Source: Mauremys mutica (taxonomy: Eukaryota; Chordata; Testudines; Geoemydidae). Taken from it: a stretch of DNA of 64,000 nucleotides. The stretch spans positions 68,157,321 to 68,221,320 of the forward strand of contig NC_059075.1 in NCBI RefSeq assembly GCF_020497125.1, written 5' to 3'. The notes beneath the pieces are model-generated. The model made no database searches, was not told where the DNA came from, and was given only the letters and a program-made list of their open reading frames with translations. Positions 11,364 to 24,466 of this stretch are shown here, piece after piece; position 1 is the stretch's first letter; every line of letters begins with the position of its first letter. Position numbers and translations under genes: made by a program.

Positions 11364-13079
11364 CAAAATGGCTATGGGAGGGCAGAGGGAAAGGATGAAA
11401 TGCTGGGGCCTCACTCCATCTTCCTGGTCCTCCCTCTGCTTTTTCTCGTTCTTGTGCCAACTTACTTGTTTTTTGCTTTGAGGATTTTGGCAGCTATGAG
11501 ACCTAAAGAAGGTAAAAGGCTCCCTCCTGTTCCTAATCTCCTGAGCTATCCACTCCTGGACGAGGTTTTAATTAACACACCGCCAGCTGTGCCTGTCTGG
11601 CCGCACTTGCTGTGTTAGTGACCCCACAGTGCAATGGCAGCTGTGCTCGGGGTGACTGAGGAGACCGGAGTTGTGAGAGAGCAATGGATTCAGTAGGATT
11701 TGTATAATTTCAGATTATGATGATTGTTCTAGCTCAATCCCAGCATGCACTGGACCATGAGTCCCACTAGCACCACACCTCCACTGGCAGGGAAGGTTGT
11801 ATGCTCTGACAATGAAATAAGCAGTTGTCTTTGGTGAGGAAGCTGGGATTAATTGGTCCCACTGCAAGAGCTGTATGTGGATTATCACAAACAGGTTGTG
11901 ATGGCAAATTTGTCCCTCTTTGAGCTGGTTCTGATTCCTCTGTCCTGTTGCCAGCTTGACTTGATTATGGTCACTGAACCAGGGTTTAACTTCAGCCAGA
12001 GCTGTATAGAGTGGAGCACCGGTCAATATTTTGAAACCCATGGGGCTGACACCCTGAGCCCCAGTGCCTCCCGCAGAGGGCTCAGGGAAATGCTCTTTTA
12101 GAATTTAAGCACTTCACTGAACCAACCAGATGACCAGCTCCTGAGACAAACTGAGCCACCTGAGCCCCCAGTGAAGTCACTTGGAGTTTCATTTTACTGA
12201 GCAGGTCCCAAGATCAGGCTCTAAAGGGCCCCAGTTAGTAGTGAGGCAGAGCGCACACAAGCGAAGCTTCTGTTTAATAATGTATGACAACACGGCAAAT
12301 ACTCTATCCTTTCCTCCGGGCAACAGAGCAGTTGCCGGAAGTGATACCGGGCCGCCTCCTGCTCTAAGGACAGTTGTTAGCATTCAGGCTGGTTCTGCCT
12401 CACATTTACATGGCATCCTTTACCCCAAAGGTTCCCAAAGCCCTTTGGAGGCTATATGTGACAGTAGCTTCAGCTGCTATTAGGATGTAGCTACCTCTGG
12501 GCTGGAAAGCAGCAGGTATTTTAACAATAAGCTGTAATGCCGCAGAACAGTTTAAGACATGAAGTGAAACATCCTGCATCCAATTCAAAGTGCAATGGAC
12601 CTTTCAGGTAAGTAGAAAGTCAAGGTGCAATTTTGCCAGGACACAACATCTAAATCCTTCTATTCCCTTAAACAGTTATTTTTGTAAACAAGATTCAAGG
12701 AATACCCTTCATGGAAAGAAGGTCCCTTCAACAGATACAGAATTGGGAGTATTTTCCTACTATTTCTGGTTATCTCCTGTCATTTTTCCTAGAGAAAAAG
12801 TAAAACAAAAATATTTCCTGCCCCTAGCTCTTGTGAAAAGTGTCATAGAATTTCTAATGACCATTAACTTTCATGACTTTGGCTTTATGTCATCCAAACT
12901 ATGGCACCTCTAGTATTCTGGCTCACTTGTTCCATGTTAGCTCAGAGGCAGAGAGTCAGCACAACTTCCTGAAGCCCCAGAGCTTTTCTTGGGGATCACC
13001 TTCCAAAGGACTGACAAGATCTAACCTTGGTTGGGTCTTTCTTCCTTTTGTTACTTAAATCTAAAATAATGTCTGTCCA
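11364..13079. other. Intergenic sequence, nothing assigned
   Basis: No gene found. Short frames around 11295-11618 and 12590-12913 lack domains and conserved exon features. Confidence 0.4.
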
Positions 13080-13740
13080 ATAGTCTAGGCACTGTAACAC
13101 GCAATTCATAATGCAATAAAGTCCCAGCACCACTAGAAATTCCTGTCTGCTCCTTCACTACTCTGGGAAGCACACCCTCAACCCTCTCCAAAAACCCTCT
13201 CAGATATTAGTCTTTGCAGATGCCCAGAAGGTCACCAAATTTGAGCCATTTCCAATCAAGAGGGCAGGGAGTGAGTTCCAGAGTCCTGTAGCCCTCACAG
13301 AGAACACCTGGCCAGCCACTCCCACTCTTTTATAATGAGGGGGATCCAGCTGAGGCACCTGTCCTGACCTCATCTGTGGCAGGATGGCATGTGGAGACAT
13401 GCGGTCCCTCAGATAGGCCACTCAAGCTTTACCAACACCTTCAACTCCACGCCGAGACCAATAGGTCAGATCCCAGAGCACTGGTTTCATGAGATGCCCA
13501 GCTAAAATAAGCAAGCCACTGTGTTCTGCACCAGCTTCAATCTTCAGATGGCTTTAACATGTAACCCCACATAGAGAGCATTGCAGTCATCTGATCTGGA
13601 GACAGTAAAGTCGAGTCCAACCAGGCAGACATACAGCTGGGTGTCGTCAGCACACTGAAGACACCAGACCCATGCCGCCTCTTTACTGACCCTCCTCCTT
13701 TCCCTACGTACACATTGGCTCCTGGCAGGACCACCTTGCT
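13080..13740 (-). mobile_element. LINE remnant (L2-like RT C-terminus) and linked repeat
   Basis: The minus strand at 13200-13421 translates to VAGQVFSVRATGLWNSLPAL, the conserved C-terminal end of L2/CR1-group reverse transcriptases. The adjacent stretch at 13430-13740 reads like the LINE-associated repeat with a GCATTGCAGTCATCTGATCT segment. Boundaries are approximate, and the two parts may be separate insertions. Confidence 0.5.
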
Positions 13741-14850
13741 TGAGAGCTCTTCAGGAAGAGGAACAGTTGCCCCTAACTATGCATTGAGACCTCTCCGAGA
13801 CAAAAGAAGGCAGCCCTGTCTGCTCTTATCACTGTCCACATGAGTCTACAACACTCACTAGCTGGTGAAACCTACTGAGGGCACAACACAACACACACAC
13901 CCCTCCAGTGGTTTATTACCACCATATTTTGTGGCTAAGGAAGTGTGCCAATCAAGTAAATGGAAAAAAAATCAGTTAAAGGAAAACAGGTGTCCTTATA
14001 AAGTGGTATTGAAGCGGAGTGTAATGAACTCCAGGCTGCTACTAGGTATTTATATGGATTTCTTCAGTATGCTTGTAAAATTCTGACAGTTAACTGCTTG
14101 CCTACTGTCAGACACCCTGTATACTGCACCGGCTGGATAGCCTCACGTTTCATTGATGTGAATTATGTGTCTTGGGTGAAGCTGCCCATATGCACCTAGA
14201 TGGCTGGAGGGTGCATTTAAAAACTAAACTGGAGTAAAGAATGGATGACCATTGCAATGTCTCCAGGGAGATGAGGCTTGGCAAGGAAAAGGGTTAAAAG
14301 TTTTACTTTAGATAGTCGAGGAAGAGGGAGTGAATAAAACCTTCCGCTGTTCGGTAATGACAGTGGCTATCAGAAGTGGTTACCATTTGCTGATTGACTG
14401 GTAACATGTGGAATGAGTTTGGTGTGTCAGTTCAGTTTCTGGTGTCCATATCACAGACTGAAGGAGGGTTCAGGAAAGGGTGAGGAAAATGGCAAGGGAC
14501 GTAGGAAAATGGCAAGGGACCTAGAAAAACTCTCATCTGAATTCACAGTGAAGGGAATTTGCCTTAGAAAGGAGATGAGTAAGAAGGGACATGACCCCAG
14601 TATATAAAATTAATGAATGGTAGAGTGGGAGTGTCTGTTCTCCCTGTGTCCTAACAGTCAATGAAATTAAAAGGTGGCAAATTTAAAACTGATCAAAGGA
14701 AATACTTTTTCCACACAATATGTAATTAGACTGCGGAACTCATTGCCACAGAAAGTCACTGAGGCTAAGTACTGAGCAAGATTCAAAAAGGGATGGAACA
14801 TTTACGAGGCTAGCACAAATATCCAGAATTATCATAACTAATTCAGTGGT
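13741..14850. other. Intergenic sequence with a small tandem duplication
   Basis: AGGAAAATGGCAAGGGAC is repeated at 14483-14500 and 14503-14520 with a 20-bp period. Otherwise nothing assigned. Confidence 0.45.
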
Positions 14851-14962
14851 GGGGGGAGGGATAGCTCAATGGTTTGAGCATTGGCCTGTTAAACCCAGGG
14901 TTGTGAGTTCAATCCTTGAGAGGGTCACTTAGGGTTTTGGGGCAAAAATCAGTTCTTGGTCC
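14851..14962 (+). mobile_element. tRNA-derived SINE head, truncated at its 3' end
   Basis: A pol III SINE with an A-box-like ATAGCTCAATGG (14861-14872) and a B-box-like GAGTTCAATCC (near 14906-14916). It matches the copies at 17976 and 39779 until the shared GGTCC near 14959, where CR1 sequence begins in the same orientation. The CR1-like SINE tail seen in the other copies is missing. This is the turtle-type tRNA-related SINE by recognition. Confidence 0.85.
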
Positions 14963-16080
14963 CGCAGTATTCTTGCCAGCAAGTTAAAGAAGTATGGGCT
15001 GGATGAATGGACGGTAAGGTGGATAGAAAACTGGCTAGATGGTCAGGCTCAACGGGTAGTGATCAATGGTTCCATGTCTAGTTGGCAGCCGGTATCAAGT
15101 GGAGTGCCCGAAGGGTCGGTGCTGGGGCCGGTTTTGTTCAATATCTTCATTAACGATCTGGAGGATGGTGTGGACTGCACCCTTAGCAAGTTTGCAGATG
15201 ACACTAAACTGGGAGGAGTGGTTGATACGCTGGAGGGTAGGGCTAGGATACAGAGGGACCTAGACAAATTAGAGGATTGGGCCAAAAGAAATATGATGAG
15301 GTTCAACAAGGACAAGTGCAGAGTCCTGCACTTAGGAAGGAAGAATCCCATGCACTGCTACAGACTAGGGACCGAATGGCTGGGCAGCAGTTCTGCAGAA
15401 AAGGACCTAGGGGTTACAGTGGACAAAAAGCTGAATATGAGTCAACAGTGTGCCCTTGTTGCCAAGAAGGCTAATGGCATTTTGGGTTGTATAAGTAGGG
15501 GCATTTCCAGCCGATCAAGGGATGTGATCATTCCCCTCTATTCAGCACTGGTGAGGCCTCATTTGGAGTACTGTGTCCAGTTTTGGGCCCCACACTACAA
15601 GAAGGATGTGGATAAATTGGAGAGAGTCCAGCGGAGAGCAACAAAAATGATTAGGGGGCTGGAGCACATGACTTATGAGGAGAGGCTGAGGGAACTGGGA
15701 TTGTTTAGTCTGCAGAAGAGAAGAATGAGGGGGGATTTGATAGCTGCTTTCAACTACCTGAAAGGGGGTTCCAAAGAGGATGGATCTAGACTGTTCTCGG
15801 TGGTAGAAGATGACAGAACAAGGAGTAATGGTCTCAAGTTGCAGAGGGGGAGGTTTAGGTTGGACATTAGGAAAAACTTTTTCACTAGTAGGGTGGTGAA
15901 GAACTGGAATGGGTTACCTAGGGAGGTGGTGGAATCTCCTTCCCTAGAGGTTTTTAAGGTCAGGCTTGACAAAGCCCTGTCTGGGATGATTTAGTTGGGT
16001 TTGGTCCTGCTTTGAGCAGGGGGTTGGACTAGATGACCTCCTGAGGTCCCTTCCAACCCTGAGATTCTATGATTCTATGA
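14958..16080 (+). mobile_element. CR1 LINE, 5'-truncated, well preserved
   Basis: Runs from mid-reverse-transcriptase to the CR1 3' terminus, where ATTCTATGATTCTATGA closes the element at 16064-16080. The whole coding portion is open. It is joined at its 5' side directly to a truncated SINE in the same orientation. No clear target duplication was seen, as is usual for CR1. Confidence 0.92.
14961..15994 (+). CDS. CR1 ORF2 C-terminal half (reverse transcriptase)
   Basis: An uninterrupted frame that extends upstream of 15059 and ends at the stop at 15992-15994. In order: [20 protein letters not shown] (RT motif), the catalytic FADD box ([10 protein letters not shown], coding 15191-15202), [19 protein letters not shown], then [20 protein letters not shown] (the CR1 C-terminal region) and [20 protein letters not shown] full CR1 ORF2 carries an endonuclease and a complete RT upstream, about 900 or more residues. 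Both are missing here, so the product cannot retrotranspose on its own. The open frame marks it as the youngest CR1 copy in the window. No host function is implied. Confidence 0.9.
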
Positions 16081-17975
16081 ACTATAACACACATTTCAGA
16101 AGTGCTATTAAAACTTCTGTTCAGGGCTTAAGCCAGTCTCTAACTATTAGACATCAGCGTGAGACCTAATGTGCAGGTCATATTATCTCATGTTTGCCTA
16201 CTGTAGAGTTCTTACGCCTTCCTCTGAAGCACCTGGTGCTGGCCTGGATGGACCTCAGATGTGATTGAGTGAGGCAGTTCCTGAGTTCTTAACAGAAATG
16301 GCCACGACGGGCATTAATTAACCCTTTTGTTGGCAATGTCAGCAAAGACTGAATAAGCCACAGAGATTGAGCTCCCCGTCTATCCCTACAAGTGGTCAGC
16401 CTAAGGTATGCTGGTGAGAGCATGGGAGGAAGGCTGCACTGCTACTGCCAGTGCTGCATTTGTTTTGTGTCTACAGAAAGGAATTCAATCTCCAGTCGCT
16501 CACCAATCTGCCATTTTGGCACTACTTTTAAATTCACTACAGAAACCCCAAAAAACTTTTCAGTTGCCACACCCCCAGCCTCACACTGTTCCTCAACACA
16601 GGTTCCTCAGGGTGCAGGCCTTTGGCCCCTATACTACCTGCTGCTGAAACTTCACTGGCATCTTGGTGGCCATCTCACTATAGGACACACTGTTCAACAA
16701 GTGGACCCCCCACTGCAATGCCTGCTGTGCTGGAGAAGCTTAGTCTATGGATAACTACCCAGGAGATTGTCTATAACCCTCGGAAGGAAGTGGGGAAAAG
16801 ACTGAGGCTCTTGGTGGACTTTGCCCTGTCCTAAAATAATTTTCCACACCTGACGTTACCTCATAATAGGATTTTGCTGGTTGATACCAACCAGTGTGCA
16901 TGGGGCAAAAGTGGTTTTAAATAGGTGTTGAAAACCCCTGACTGGAGAGTTTCCAATCTGTTTATTGCTACAGGTGGGAGAAGCCTGGAAGAAAGCCACA
17001 TGCATGGAGCAGTCTAGACATGTTTGGGGTTTTTTTTTTTTCAGTGTTAAAGAACAGAAGTGCCATAAGCCTTTTTTCCCCCAGGGACTCTTACAAGTGG
17101 CCAATGTAAACAATTCCCTCACTGCCCTAAAATGTAGAGTAACTCACAGGATGAAGCAGTGACCTATTGAACCTCTGGGAAGGGTAATGCAAGTCTCTGA
17201 CTGGTTCGGTGCCTTTAATGAGCCGAGTTTGGGCATTTCAGCTCAGTTGCTTCAGGCTTTGTGATGTGAACTGTACTCCAGGGGCCTTGTGGGGCAGTTC
17301 TCCATATCCACAGGGAAGCCCAAAGTTTCAAATTTGACTGCCTAATGTTAAGGACCTAAATAACTGGCCTGCTGTTCAGAAGCCCTGAGCTTCCACAAAT
17401 TCCACTGTCTTTAGGCAGAGACACAGGTCTCCATCACTTCTGCAGATCAGGAGACTGACCCAGCTACCTTGATATAGATTTAAGTGCTTAACATCAAGCC
17501 CTCAAGCTTGAAAATGTTGACCTCCAGGTGTGTTTACCACCACCCTGAGGAAATATTATCGCTCAGCCCAAGTGCTTCACAACCATTACTGAATTATATC
17601 ACACTTCCACATTAAAACTTTCAGATTTTCGATTAGTCCTTAAGACAGAGATCCTCTCATGGGCCCTAGTGCCCTTCTTAACCTGCCAAGTCCTTGCCTT
17701 CCCTGCAGTAGCTATAGAGCTTGTTTGCATTAAAATAAATATTAGGATAACGTTATGAAGACAAGATAAAAATAAACTCACTTTAATGTGAAGGCTACAG
17801 CTGCCGGGTACCTCCCTTAATTTTGTATCCGTAATGTTCCTTTCTGTTTCCTTTACCGGTGTCAGATCCCGTCTCATTGCCTGCAGCTTCTCTGCTCTAA
17901 CTTCTTCAGATCACTTTACAGTTGGGTTCACCTCCTATATATTTTTTACCCCTCCAATTTTGCTTTTGGCTGCCC
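16081..17975. other. Intergenic sequence, nothing assigned
   Basis: Only short overlapping frames and a T-rich tract near 17030. No gene recognised. Confidence 0.4.
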
Positions 17976-18173
17976 AGGGGAGGGATAGCTCAGTGGTTTG
18001 AGCATTGGCCTGCTAAACCCAGGGTTGTGAATTCAATCCTTGAGGGGGCCACTTAAGGATCTGGGGCAAAATCAGTACTTGGTCCTGCTAGTGAAGGTAG
18101 GGGGCTGGACTTGATGACCCTTTCGGGTCCCTTCCAGTTCTAGGAGATGGGTATATCTCCATTATTATTATTT
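17976..18173 (+). mobile_element. tRNA-derived SINE, full-length type
   Basis: The head carries AGCTCAGTGGTTTGAGCA (A-box region) and GTGAATTCAATCC (B-box region). The body then runs into a CR1-like tail, GGGGGCTGGACTTGATGACC, and ends with TATCTCC and an ATT repeat. The shared tail with CR1 fits mobilisation by CR1 machinery. Confidence 0.88.
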
Positions 18174-18604
18174 GATCATGGTTGGAATTACACTAAAGAA
18201 GCACTCAACAAGGACAGATACAAAGCAGCTGTGCATTTGGGCTGTTTGTTAAAGTGCTGTGAAGATGATGTGACCTAGCCAGTGCTGGAGTCAGTCATGT
18301 AATACTGAACATGGAAACTGGTCACAAAAATCTGTCCAAGAAAAATCTGAATGGACCTGTCCAAGAGCATGGACTTCTTCCTCCCTGGCAATAAGGTGGG
18401 AGAAGTCTGCTGTTGATGGTGATGCCCTGAAATCATGAGGAAATGCTGATGGCCATGTAAATCTGTATACGCAAAAGGGTGAATTATTTTTCAATAAACC
18501 AATTGGAAGAACTAGGCAGAGATGTGTTCTCACTTTCTTGGTAGGGTGGGGTGTGCTTGTGTGTAAAGGGCTGATATTTATTACGGTTGGGTGTAGAGAG
18601 TGAT
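18174..18604. other. Intergenic sequence, nothing assigned
   Basis: Short interval between the SINE and a CR1 copy, with no recognisable feature. Confidence 0.4.
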
Positions 18605-20783
18605 TGTCTTTGAAAGTGGAAGGCAGCTTGGGTGAAAGTGATCATGAAATGGTAGAGTTCATGATTCTAAGGAATGGTAGGAGGGAGAACAGCATAATAA
18701 AGACAATGGATTTCAAGAAGGCAAACTTTAGCAGGGAGTTGGTAGGTAAAATCCCATGGGAAGCAAGTCTAAGGGGAAAAACAATAGAAGACCGTTGGCA
18801 GTTTTTCAAAGAGACATTATTAAGGGCACAAGAGCAAACTATCCCACTGCGTAGGAATGATAGGAAGTATGGCAAGAGACCACCTTGGCTTAACCTGGAG
18901 ATCTTGAGTGATCTAAAACTCAAAAAAAGAGTCCTACAAAAAGTGGAAACTCGGTCAAATTACAAAGGATCAATATAAACAAATAACACAAGTATGTAGG
19001 GACAAAATTAGAAAGGCCAAGGCACAAAACGAGATCAAACTAGCTAGGGACATAAAGGATAATAAGAAAACATTCTACAAATACATTAGAAGCAAGAGGA
19101 AGACCAAGGACGGAGAAGGCCCGTTAGTCAATGAGGGGGGGAAGACAATAACAGAAAATGTGGAAATGGCAGAGGTGCTTAATTACTCTTGTTTTGGTTT
19201 TCACCAAGAAGGTTGGTGGCGATTGGACATCTAACATAGTGAATGCCAGTGAAAATGAGATAGGATCAGAGTCTAAAATAGGGAAAGAAGAAGTCAAATT
19301 ACTTAGATAAGTTAGATATCTTCAAATCACCAGGGCCTGATGAAATGCATCCTAGAATACTCAAGATGCTGACTGAGAAGATATCTGAGCCATTAGCGAT
19401 TATCTTTGGAAAGTCATGGAAGACAGGAGACATTCCAGAAGACTGGAAAAGGGCAAATATAGTGCCCGTCTATAAAAAGGGAAATAAGGACAACCCGGGG
19501 AATTACAGACCAATCAGCTTAATTTCTGTACCTGGAAAGATAATGGAGCAAATAATTAAGCAATCAATTTGCAAACACCTAGAAGATAATGAGGTGATAA
19601 GTAACAGCATGGATTTGTCAAGAACAAATTGTGTCAAACCAACCTGATAGCTTTCTTTCACAGGGTAACAAGCCTTGTAGATAGGGGGGGAAGTGGTAGA
19701 TGTGGTATATGTTGATTTTAGTAAGGCTTTTGATACTGTCTTGCATGATCGTCTCATAAACAAACTAGGGAAATACAACCTAGATGGAGCTACTATAAGG
19801 TAGGTGCATAACTGGTTGGAAAATTGTTCCTAGAGAGTAGTTATCAGTGGTTTACACTCCTGCTGGAAGGGCATAACAAGTGGGGTCCCAGAGGGATCGG
19901 TTCTTGGTCTGGTTCTGTTCAATATCTTCATCAGCGATGTAGATAATGGCATAGAGAGCACACTTATAAAGTTTGCGGACGATACCAAGCTAGGAGGGGT
20001 TGCAAGTGCTTTGGAGGATAGGAGTAAAATTCAAAATGATCTGGACAAACTGGAGAAATGGTCTGAAGTAAACAGGATGAAATTCAATAAGGACAAATGC
20101 AAAGTACTCCACTTAGGTAGGAACGATCAGTTGCACACATACAAAATGGGAAATGACTGCCTAGGAAGGAGTACTGCGGAAAGGGATCTAGGGGTCATAG
20201 TGGATCATGGATCACAAGCTAAATATGAGTCAACAGTATAACACTGTTGCAAAAAAACCAAACATTATTCTGGGATGTATTAGCAGGACTATTGTAAGCA
20301 AGACATGAGAAGTAATTCTTCCGCTCTACTCCGTGTTGATTAAGCTTCAACTTGAGTATTGTATCCAGTTCTGGGCGCCACAATTCAGGAAAGAAGAGGA
20401 CAAATTGGAGAAAGTCCAGAGACGAGAAATAAAAATGATTAAAGATCTAGAAAACATGATCTATGCGGGATGGAAGATTGAAAGAACTGGATTTGTTGAG
20501 TCTGGAGACGAGAAGACTGAGAGGGGACATAACAGTTTTCAAGTACATAAAAGGTTGTTAAAAGGAGGAGGGAGAAAAATTGTTGTTCTTAATCTCTGAG
20601 GATAGGACAAGAAGCAATGGGCTTAAATTGCAGCAAGGGCAGTTTAGGTTAGATACTAGGAAAAACTTCCTAACTGTCAGAGTGGTTAAGCACTGGAATA
20701 AATTGCCTAGAGAGGTTGTTGAATCTGCATCATTGGGGATTTTTAAGAGCAAGTTGGACAAACACCTGTCAGGGATGGTCTAG
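18605..20783 (+). pseudogene. CR1 ORF2 pseudogene (endonuclease end plus RT)
   Basis: Pieces in order: [13 protein letters not shown] at 18630 (end of the endonuclease domain); [20 protein letters not shown] and NYRPISLISVPGKIMEQ at 19400-19550; YVDFSKAFDTVLHDRLINKL near 19705-19765; [10 protein letters not shown] with the catalytic aspartates at 19969-19998; CIQFWAPQFRKEEDKLEKVQ at 20360-20420; and [19 protein letters not shown] at 20690-20745. The frame changes at least four times, so no complete protein can be made. Confidence 0.88.
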
Positions 20784-20862
20784 ATAATACTTAGTCCTGC
20801 CTGGAGTGCAGAGGACTGGACTAGATGAGCCCTCAAGGTCCCTTCCAGTCCTATGATTCTAA
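18605..20862 (+). mobile_element. CR1 LINE, long but decayed copy
   Basis: Covers the end of the endonuclease region, the whole RT and the 3' end (CCTATGATTCT at about 20850-20860). Frameshifts and stops split it into several pieces. It is the longest CR1 here, at about 2.26 kb. A full CR1 is about 4.5 kb, so this copy is also 5'-truncated. Confidence 0.9.
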
Positions 20863-20874
20863 TACCAGTTTGGG

Positions 20875-21120
20875 AGACTTCATTATTTCACTTACCTAAA
20901 TTCTCCTTGTAGTTTCAATTACATGCTGTATTCTTCCTCACTTTCCATCCCAAACGTTGCAGTGTTCTGTGCAGTGTTAAACGGCTGCTACATCCTACCA
21001 GAGGTGGCAGCACTTCAGTGCTGGGTCAAATGACCCTCAGATAAATGAGGTTATAAAGTGGTTTGGGATCCTCCTGGATGAAAGTTGCTACAGCAATATT
21101 GAAGTGCTGACAATTTTATC
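20875..21120 (+). repeat. L2-like LINE 3' tail, copy 1
   Basis: Order: CTTGTAGTTTCAATT, then AACGGCTGCTACATCCTACC, GCAGCACTTCAGTG and GTGGTTTGGGATCCTCCTGG. The same block recurs at 22985, 46370, 48290, 49755 and 54130, always on +. The closing GGGATCCT-GGATGAAAG segment matches L2 tails. Confidence 0.55.
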
Positions 21121-22059
21121 ATATTGAAAACTCCTCAGGTACCTCTCAGTGAACTTCATTTCTTGTGTCTCTCTGGCAATGTTCCCTGTTGCCATAGTGA
21201 TGGTTATTCCTTTAAATAGGTCTGAGTCAAGAACAATATTGTGGTTCCTTCTCTGTTGTGGTTTAGTTAAAAATAACCTTCCTCAAGTCCTTGGCATCAA
21301 TCTCTGCTGTATCTGTTGAGTGGGACATTCCAGTCAAACTCTCTAATTAGCCCATTCCTCTACCCAGTTAATGGACTTGCCCCCGCCACAGTCTCTACAT
21401 TATCGCAGCAGAGATTTTTGACCCTGGACCTTCATCATTGGTAAATATTGTAGAATCTCAGCCAGGTGAGCTAAAATGGACCATGCTGAGCTGTCCTCAG
21501 CTGGACACTGCGCTTTGTAGTAATGGTCTAGAATGCTGCAGAGCTTGGGGCCAATACCAACACTGTGCCTTTCCATTTGTGAATTAGATTTGGTTACCAA
21601 AAGGTTTTGGTTATCCTCAAGCCTTTCATGAAGGATAAATGTAGAAGGTGAAGAACTGTTGTAATGGTAGCAAGAGCCTATGGGGCTCGGCCTCCATATT
21701 ATACAATATGTAATTAGGAGAGTCTCTTGCTGGGTTCATGCACCCCATGCAGAATATGCACGCCTGCACATGAAGGTATTCCAAGCCATTGGACAGCAGG
21801 GGCAACAGAAGGAAAATATATATTTGAAAAAAAATACTTCTCCCCTTCCCCAGCTTCTGGGTTTTAAGTGGTTTGTTAAATATCCACCCTTTGCTAAGTG
21901 TGAGCAGATTTTGAGCTTTGCAGTGGGTTGGTTTCATCTTGGAAGTATAATTGGTAACAGACGCTGGGTATTGTCTAGTGTAATTAAATTGTTTATAACA
22001 TTTACACATATTACCAGTTTACCAGGAATGGAGATGGACAAAAATGCACAGAGGTATGG
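21121..22059. other. Intergenic sequence, nothing assigned
   Basis: The frames at 21626-22141 show no domains. No gene recognised. Confidence 0.4.
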
Positions 22060-22925
22060 CCCTTCGTTTTCAGTTTTTATTTTATTTATTTTTTCCTGGG
22101 AATTTATCAGTGTTTATTACCACCACAACAAAAATAGATGAAAATCAGTGCCAAAAATATTAATGATTTTTCTGGGTAAATATCAGGGTTTATTTTGGTG
22201 AACAGAAAGCCAGAGGAAAAAAGTATTCAGTAGATTAATGCTTTGAATTCTGTTCATCCGTTTGCTGCAGAACTAAAACAGAACTAAAAGCACAATGCCA
22301 CCTCTGAGTTTAAGAAAACAATACATCTCTAATCCCCAAATAAAACTTTTTCATTTGAATAAACAGTTTACTGCTGTAGACTTAGAACTATTAGCCTACA
22401 AATATTTACATTTTATAATTGGGCCACGCCATTTCCAGCACATACACTCAACTCCATCCTTTTCTCCTGTTTCTGTTTTTTTTTCTTTTTAAACTTTTGA
22501 CTATTTCCCAGTGGTCTGAAATGTACTCGGATACAGATTTTCGTTTTATTCCCATTTTAGTGTGTCAAATCTTTAAACCGTCATCTGCTAACAGCTTGAA
22601 ATGTGTACGGGGTGGGCATGAGATTCATCACTACGCTCAGAAGTGCACACACTTCAGAGCTTGCATGCCTGCTTGTTTATTGAGTGCATCTTTTAGACTA
22701 ATACATAGCCTTACTTCAACAGGCAGCTTTGCATATACACACAGACTAATGTATTATTGTAATACATATTTCATGCAATGTATTATTTTTTCTTAATAAA
22801 ACAAGTTATTTTTATATATTTGAATGATACAAAAGTAGGGTGAAAATCAGAAAAATCTGAATAATACTTTTTGTAAAAACCTAGGAATTTTTCAGTAAAA
22901 ATCGGTTTAAACTGAAAACGAAGGG
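22060..22925. mobile_element. Probable TIR DNA element
   Basis: The left end CCCTTCGTTTTCAGTTTTTA (22060-22079) is inverted at the right end as AAACTGAAAACGAAGGGG (22908-22925). The inner parts also pair loosely (TCCTGGGAA... with ...TTCCTAGG). The interior is AT-rich and non-coding. I saw no clear target duplication. Confidence 0.5.
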
Positions 22926-22984
22926 GCTTACACACAGGCAATTTCATTTGCAAAATAAAACCAGTTAAACCAGGTTTATGACTA

Positions 22985-23100
22985 CTTAGCATTACTGTGA
23001 TGGAGTGTCACTGTCAAACAGCTGCTATCTTCCACCCCAGAGAAGGCTGCACTCCAGTGGTAGATGAAGTAATTTCTGTATAACCAGTGTTTACACTGAC
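22985..23100 (+). repeat. L2-like tail, copy 2
   Basis: Matches the block AACAGCTGCT-TTCCACCCCAGAG-GGCTGCA-TCAGTGGT shared with 20980, 46390 and 48480. Truncated on both sides. Confidence 0.5.
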
Positions 23101-24224
23101 AGTGTTTCTTTTGTGTTAACGTGAGATCTCATAGCATGGGGCGGGGCACCTATGGGACTATCTCAAGTAGTTCCTTTGGTTATACTCTGGGATCTGAGTT
23201 TTGGATGGGACTGGAAATAAGGGTTGTTAAAATACAGTGCTGCCATGATCAGAGTATCATCTCAGTGCTGAAATCAGGATCTTTATGTCCTCCTGTCTGT
23301 TGCCATGCTCTGGGACTACTGGATCCAGGGTGGTTCCAAAATGCTTTGGGGGTATTTTACTGCTGAGTCACTGGACCAGTCTGGTGAGGTCTATTAGAAC
23401 TTCATAAGCATGTCTATTGACTCAGTGGCACATACACACACCTCCCAGTTCATCATATCTGCAAGTTACCATGATTTCCAGAGGACTAGAGATAGAAGCG
23501 GCTATATGAGCTGGAGCATCAGTGGGGAAACACTCACTCCATGTCCAATTGATCGCATCAGAGAAAATTATTGTATTTTTATGCCATGGAGAGAGTTTTC
23601 TTTTACTTGGCCATAACAACTACAAACTCCAGAGTTGCAGGCTTTTAGAAATATAAACATTTGTATAGTTTGTAAGTTGCTTTGGGATGAAAGGCACTAT
23701 AAACAGAGACGTGTGAGATGCAGCCTCTCAGCTCTGATTTATTATGCTGCAATCAATAGCTGTCAGAGTTTAGTGCATTTTTTGGGTGGTGCAAGGAAGA
23801 CTAGTAGGAACTATGAGGTGGTAACTTATTCCTCAAGCTGAACTAGAGCTTGATTAGCTTTCTTTTTATTGGGGTGGAGGATCAAAGTTTCCAACATGGT
23901 GTAAAGGGACCATGTGTGCGTCTTGTCAATCTCCAGTGACCATGCATAAGGGAAAAGAGTAGTGTTAGAGATTCCATTGCTGTCACATAACAGGCTCCTG
24001 TTTACCAATGTTGATACTGATTCTTTAACACGCTTTGAAGAATAGTTACAAGTGGGATGTAGAGACAAGGGCTCTTTGGTAATGCACCGTGCTGATCAAA
24101 GGGCAAAGCGTACTGAAGACTTTTTCACAGCACTCCACCTCTGCCTTCCCCTTCCTCCTCCTCCTGGGTAGCTTGTCTGGATATCAAAGGGCCTATTCCC
24201 AGGCCGGACTGGTGAGCTACCACA
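23101..24224. other. Intergenic sequence with one LINE-tail scrap
   Basis: TTGCTTTGGGATGAAAGGCA near 23675-23695 is an L2-type tail end. Otherwise nothing assigned. Confidence 0.4.
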
Positions 24225-24305
24225 TACGTTAGAGATGGAAAAGATCTAATAGGTCATTTAGTCCATCCTGCTTCTACAACCGGATTGATCCATATAGTTT
24301 AAGCA
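24225..24305 (-). repeat. CR1-like 3' tail fragment
   Basis: Reverse complement of a CR1 end: GGTCATTTAGTCCATCCTGC corresponds to the GCAGG-GGACTAGATGACC tail. Diverged. Confidence 0.5.
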
Positions 24306-24466
24306 ATAAATATTCATCAGCTCAGCCGCCTTTACTGTACCACTGCTTGAAGAGTTGGAATGGCCCAACTTTGGCCAGTGAGATGATCCAGAGAAAGCAG
24401 GGGAACTCGGATCCTATTTTCACTGCACTATCTGATATGTACTGATACCCTGTACATGTGGGCTGC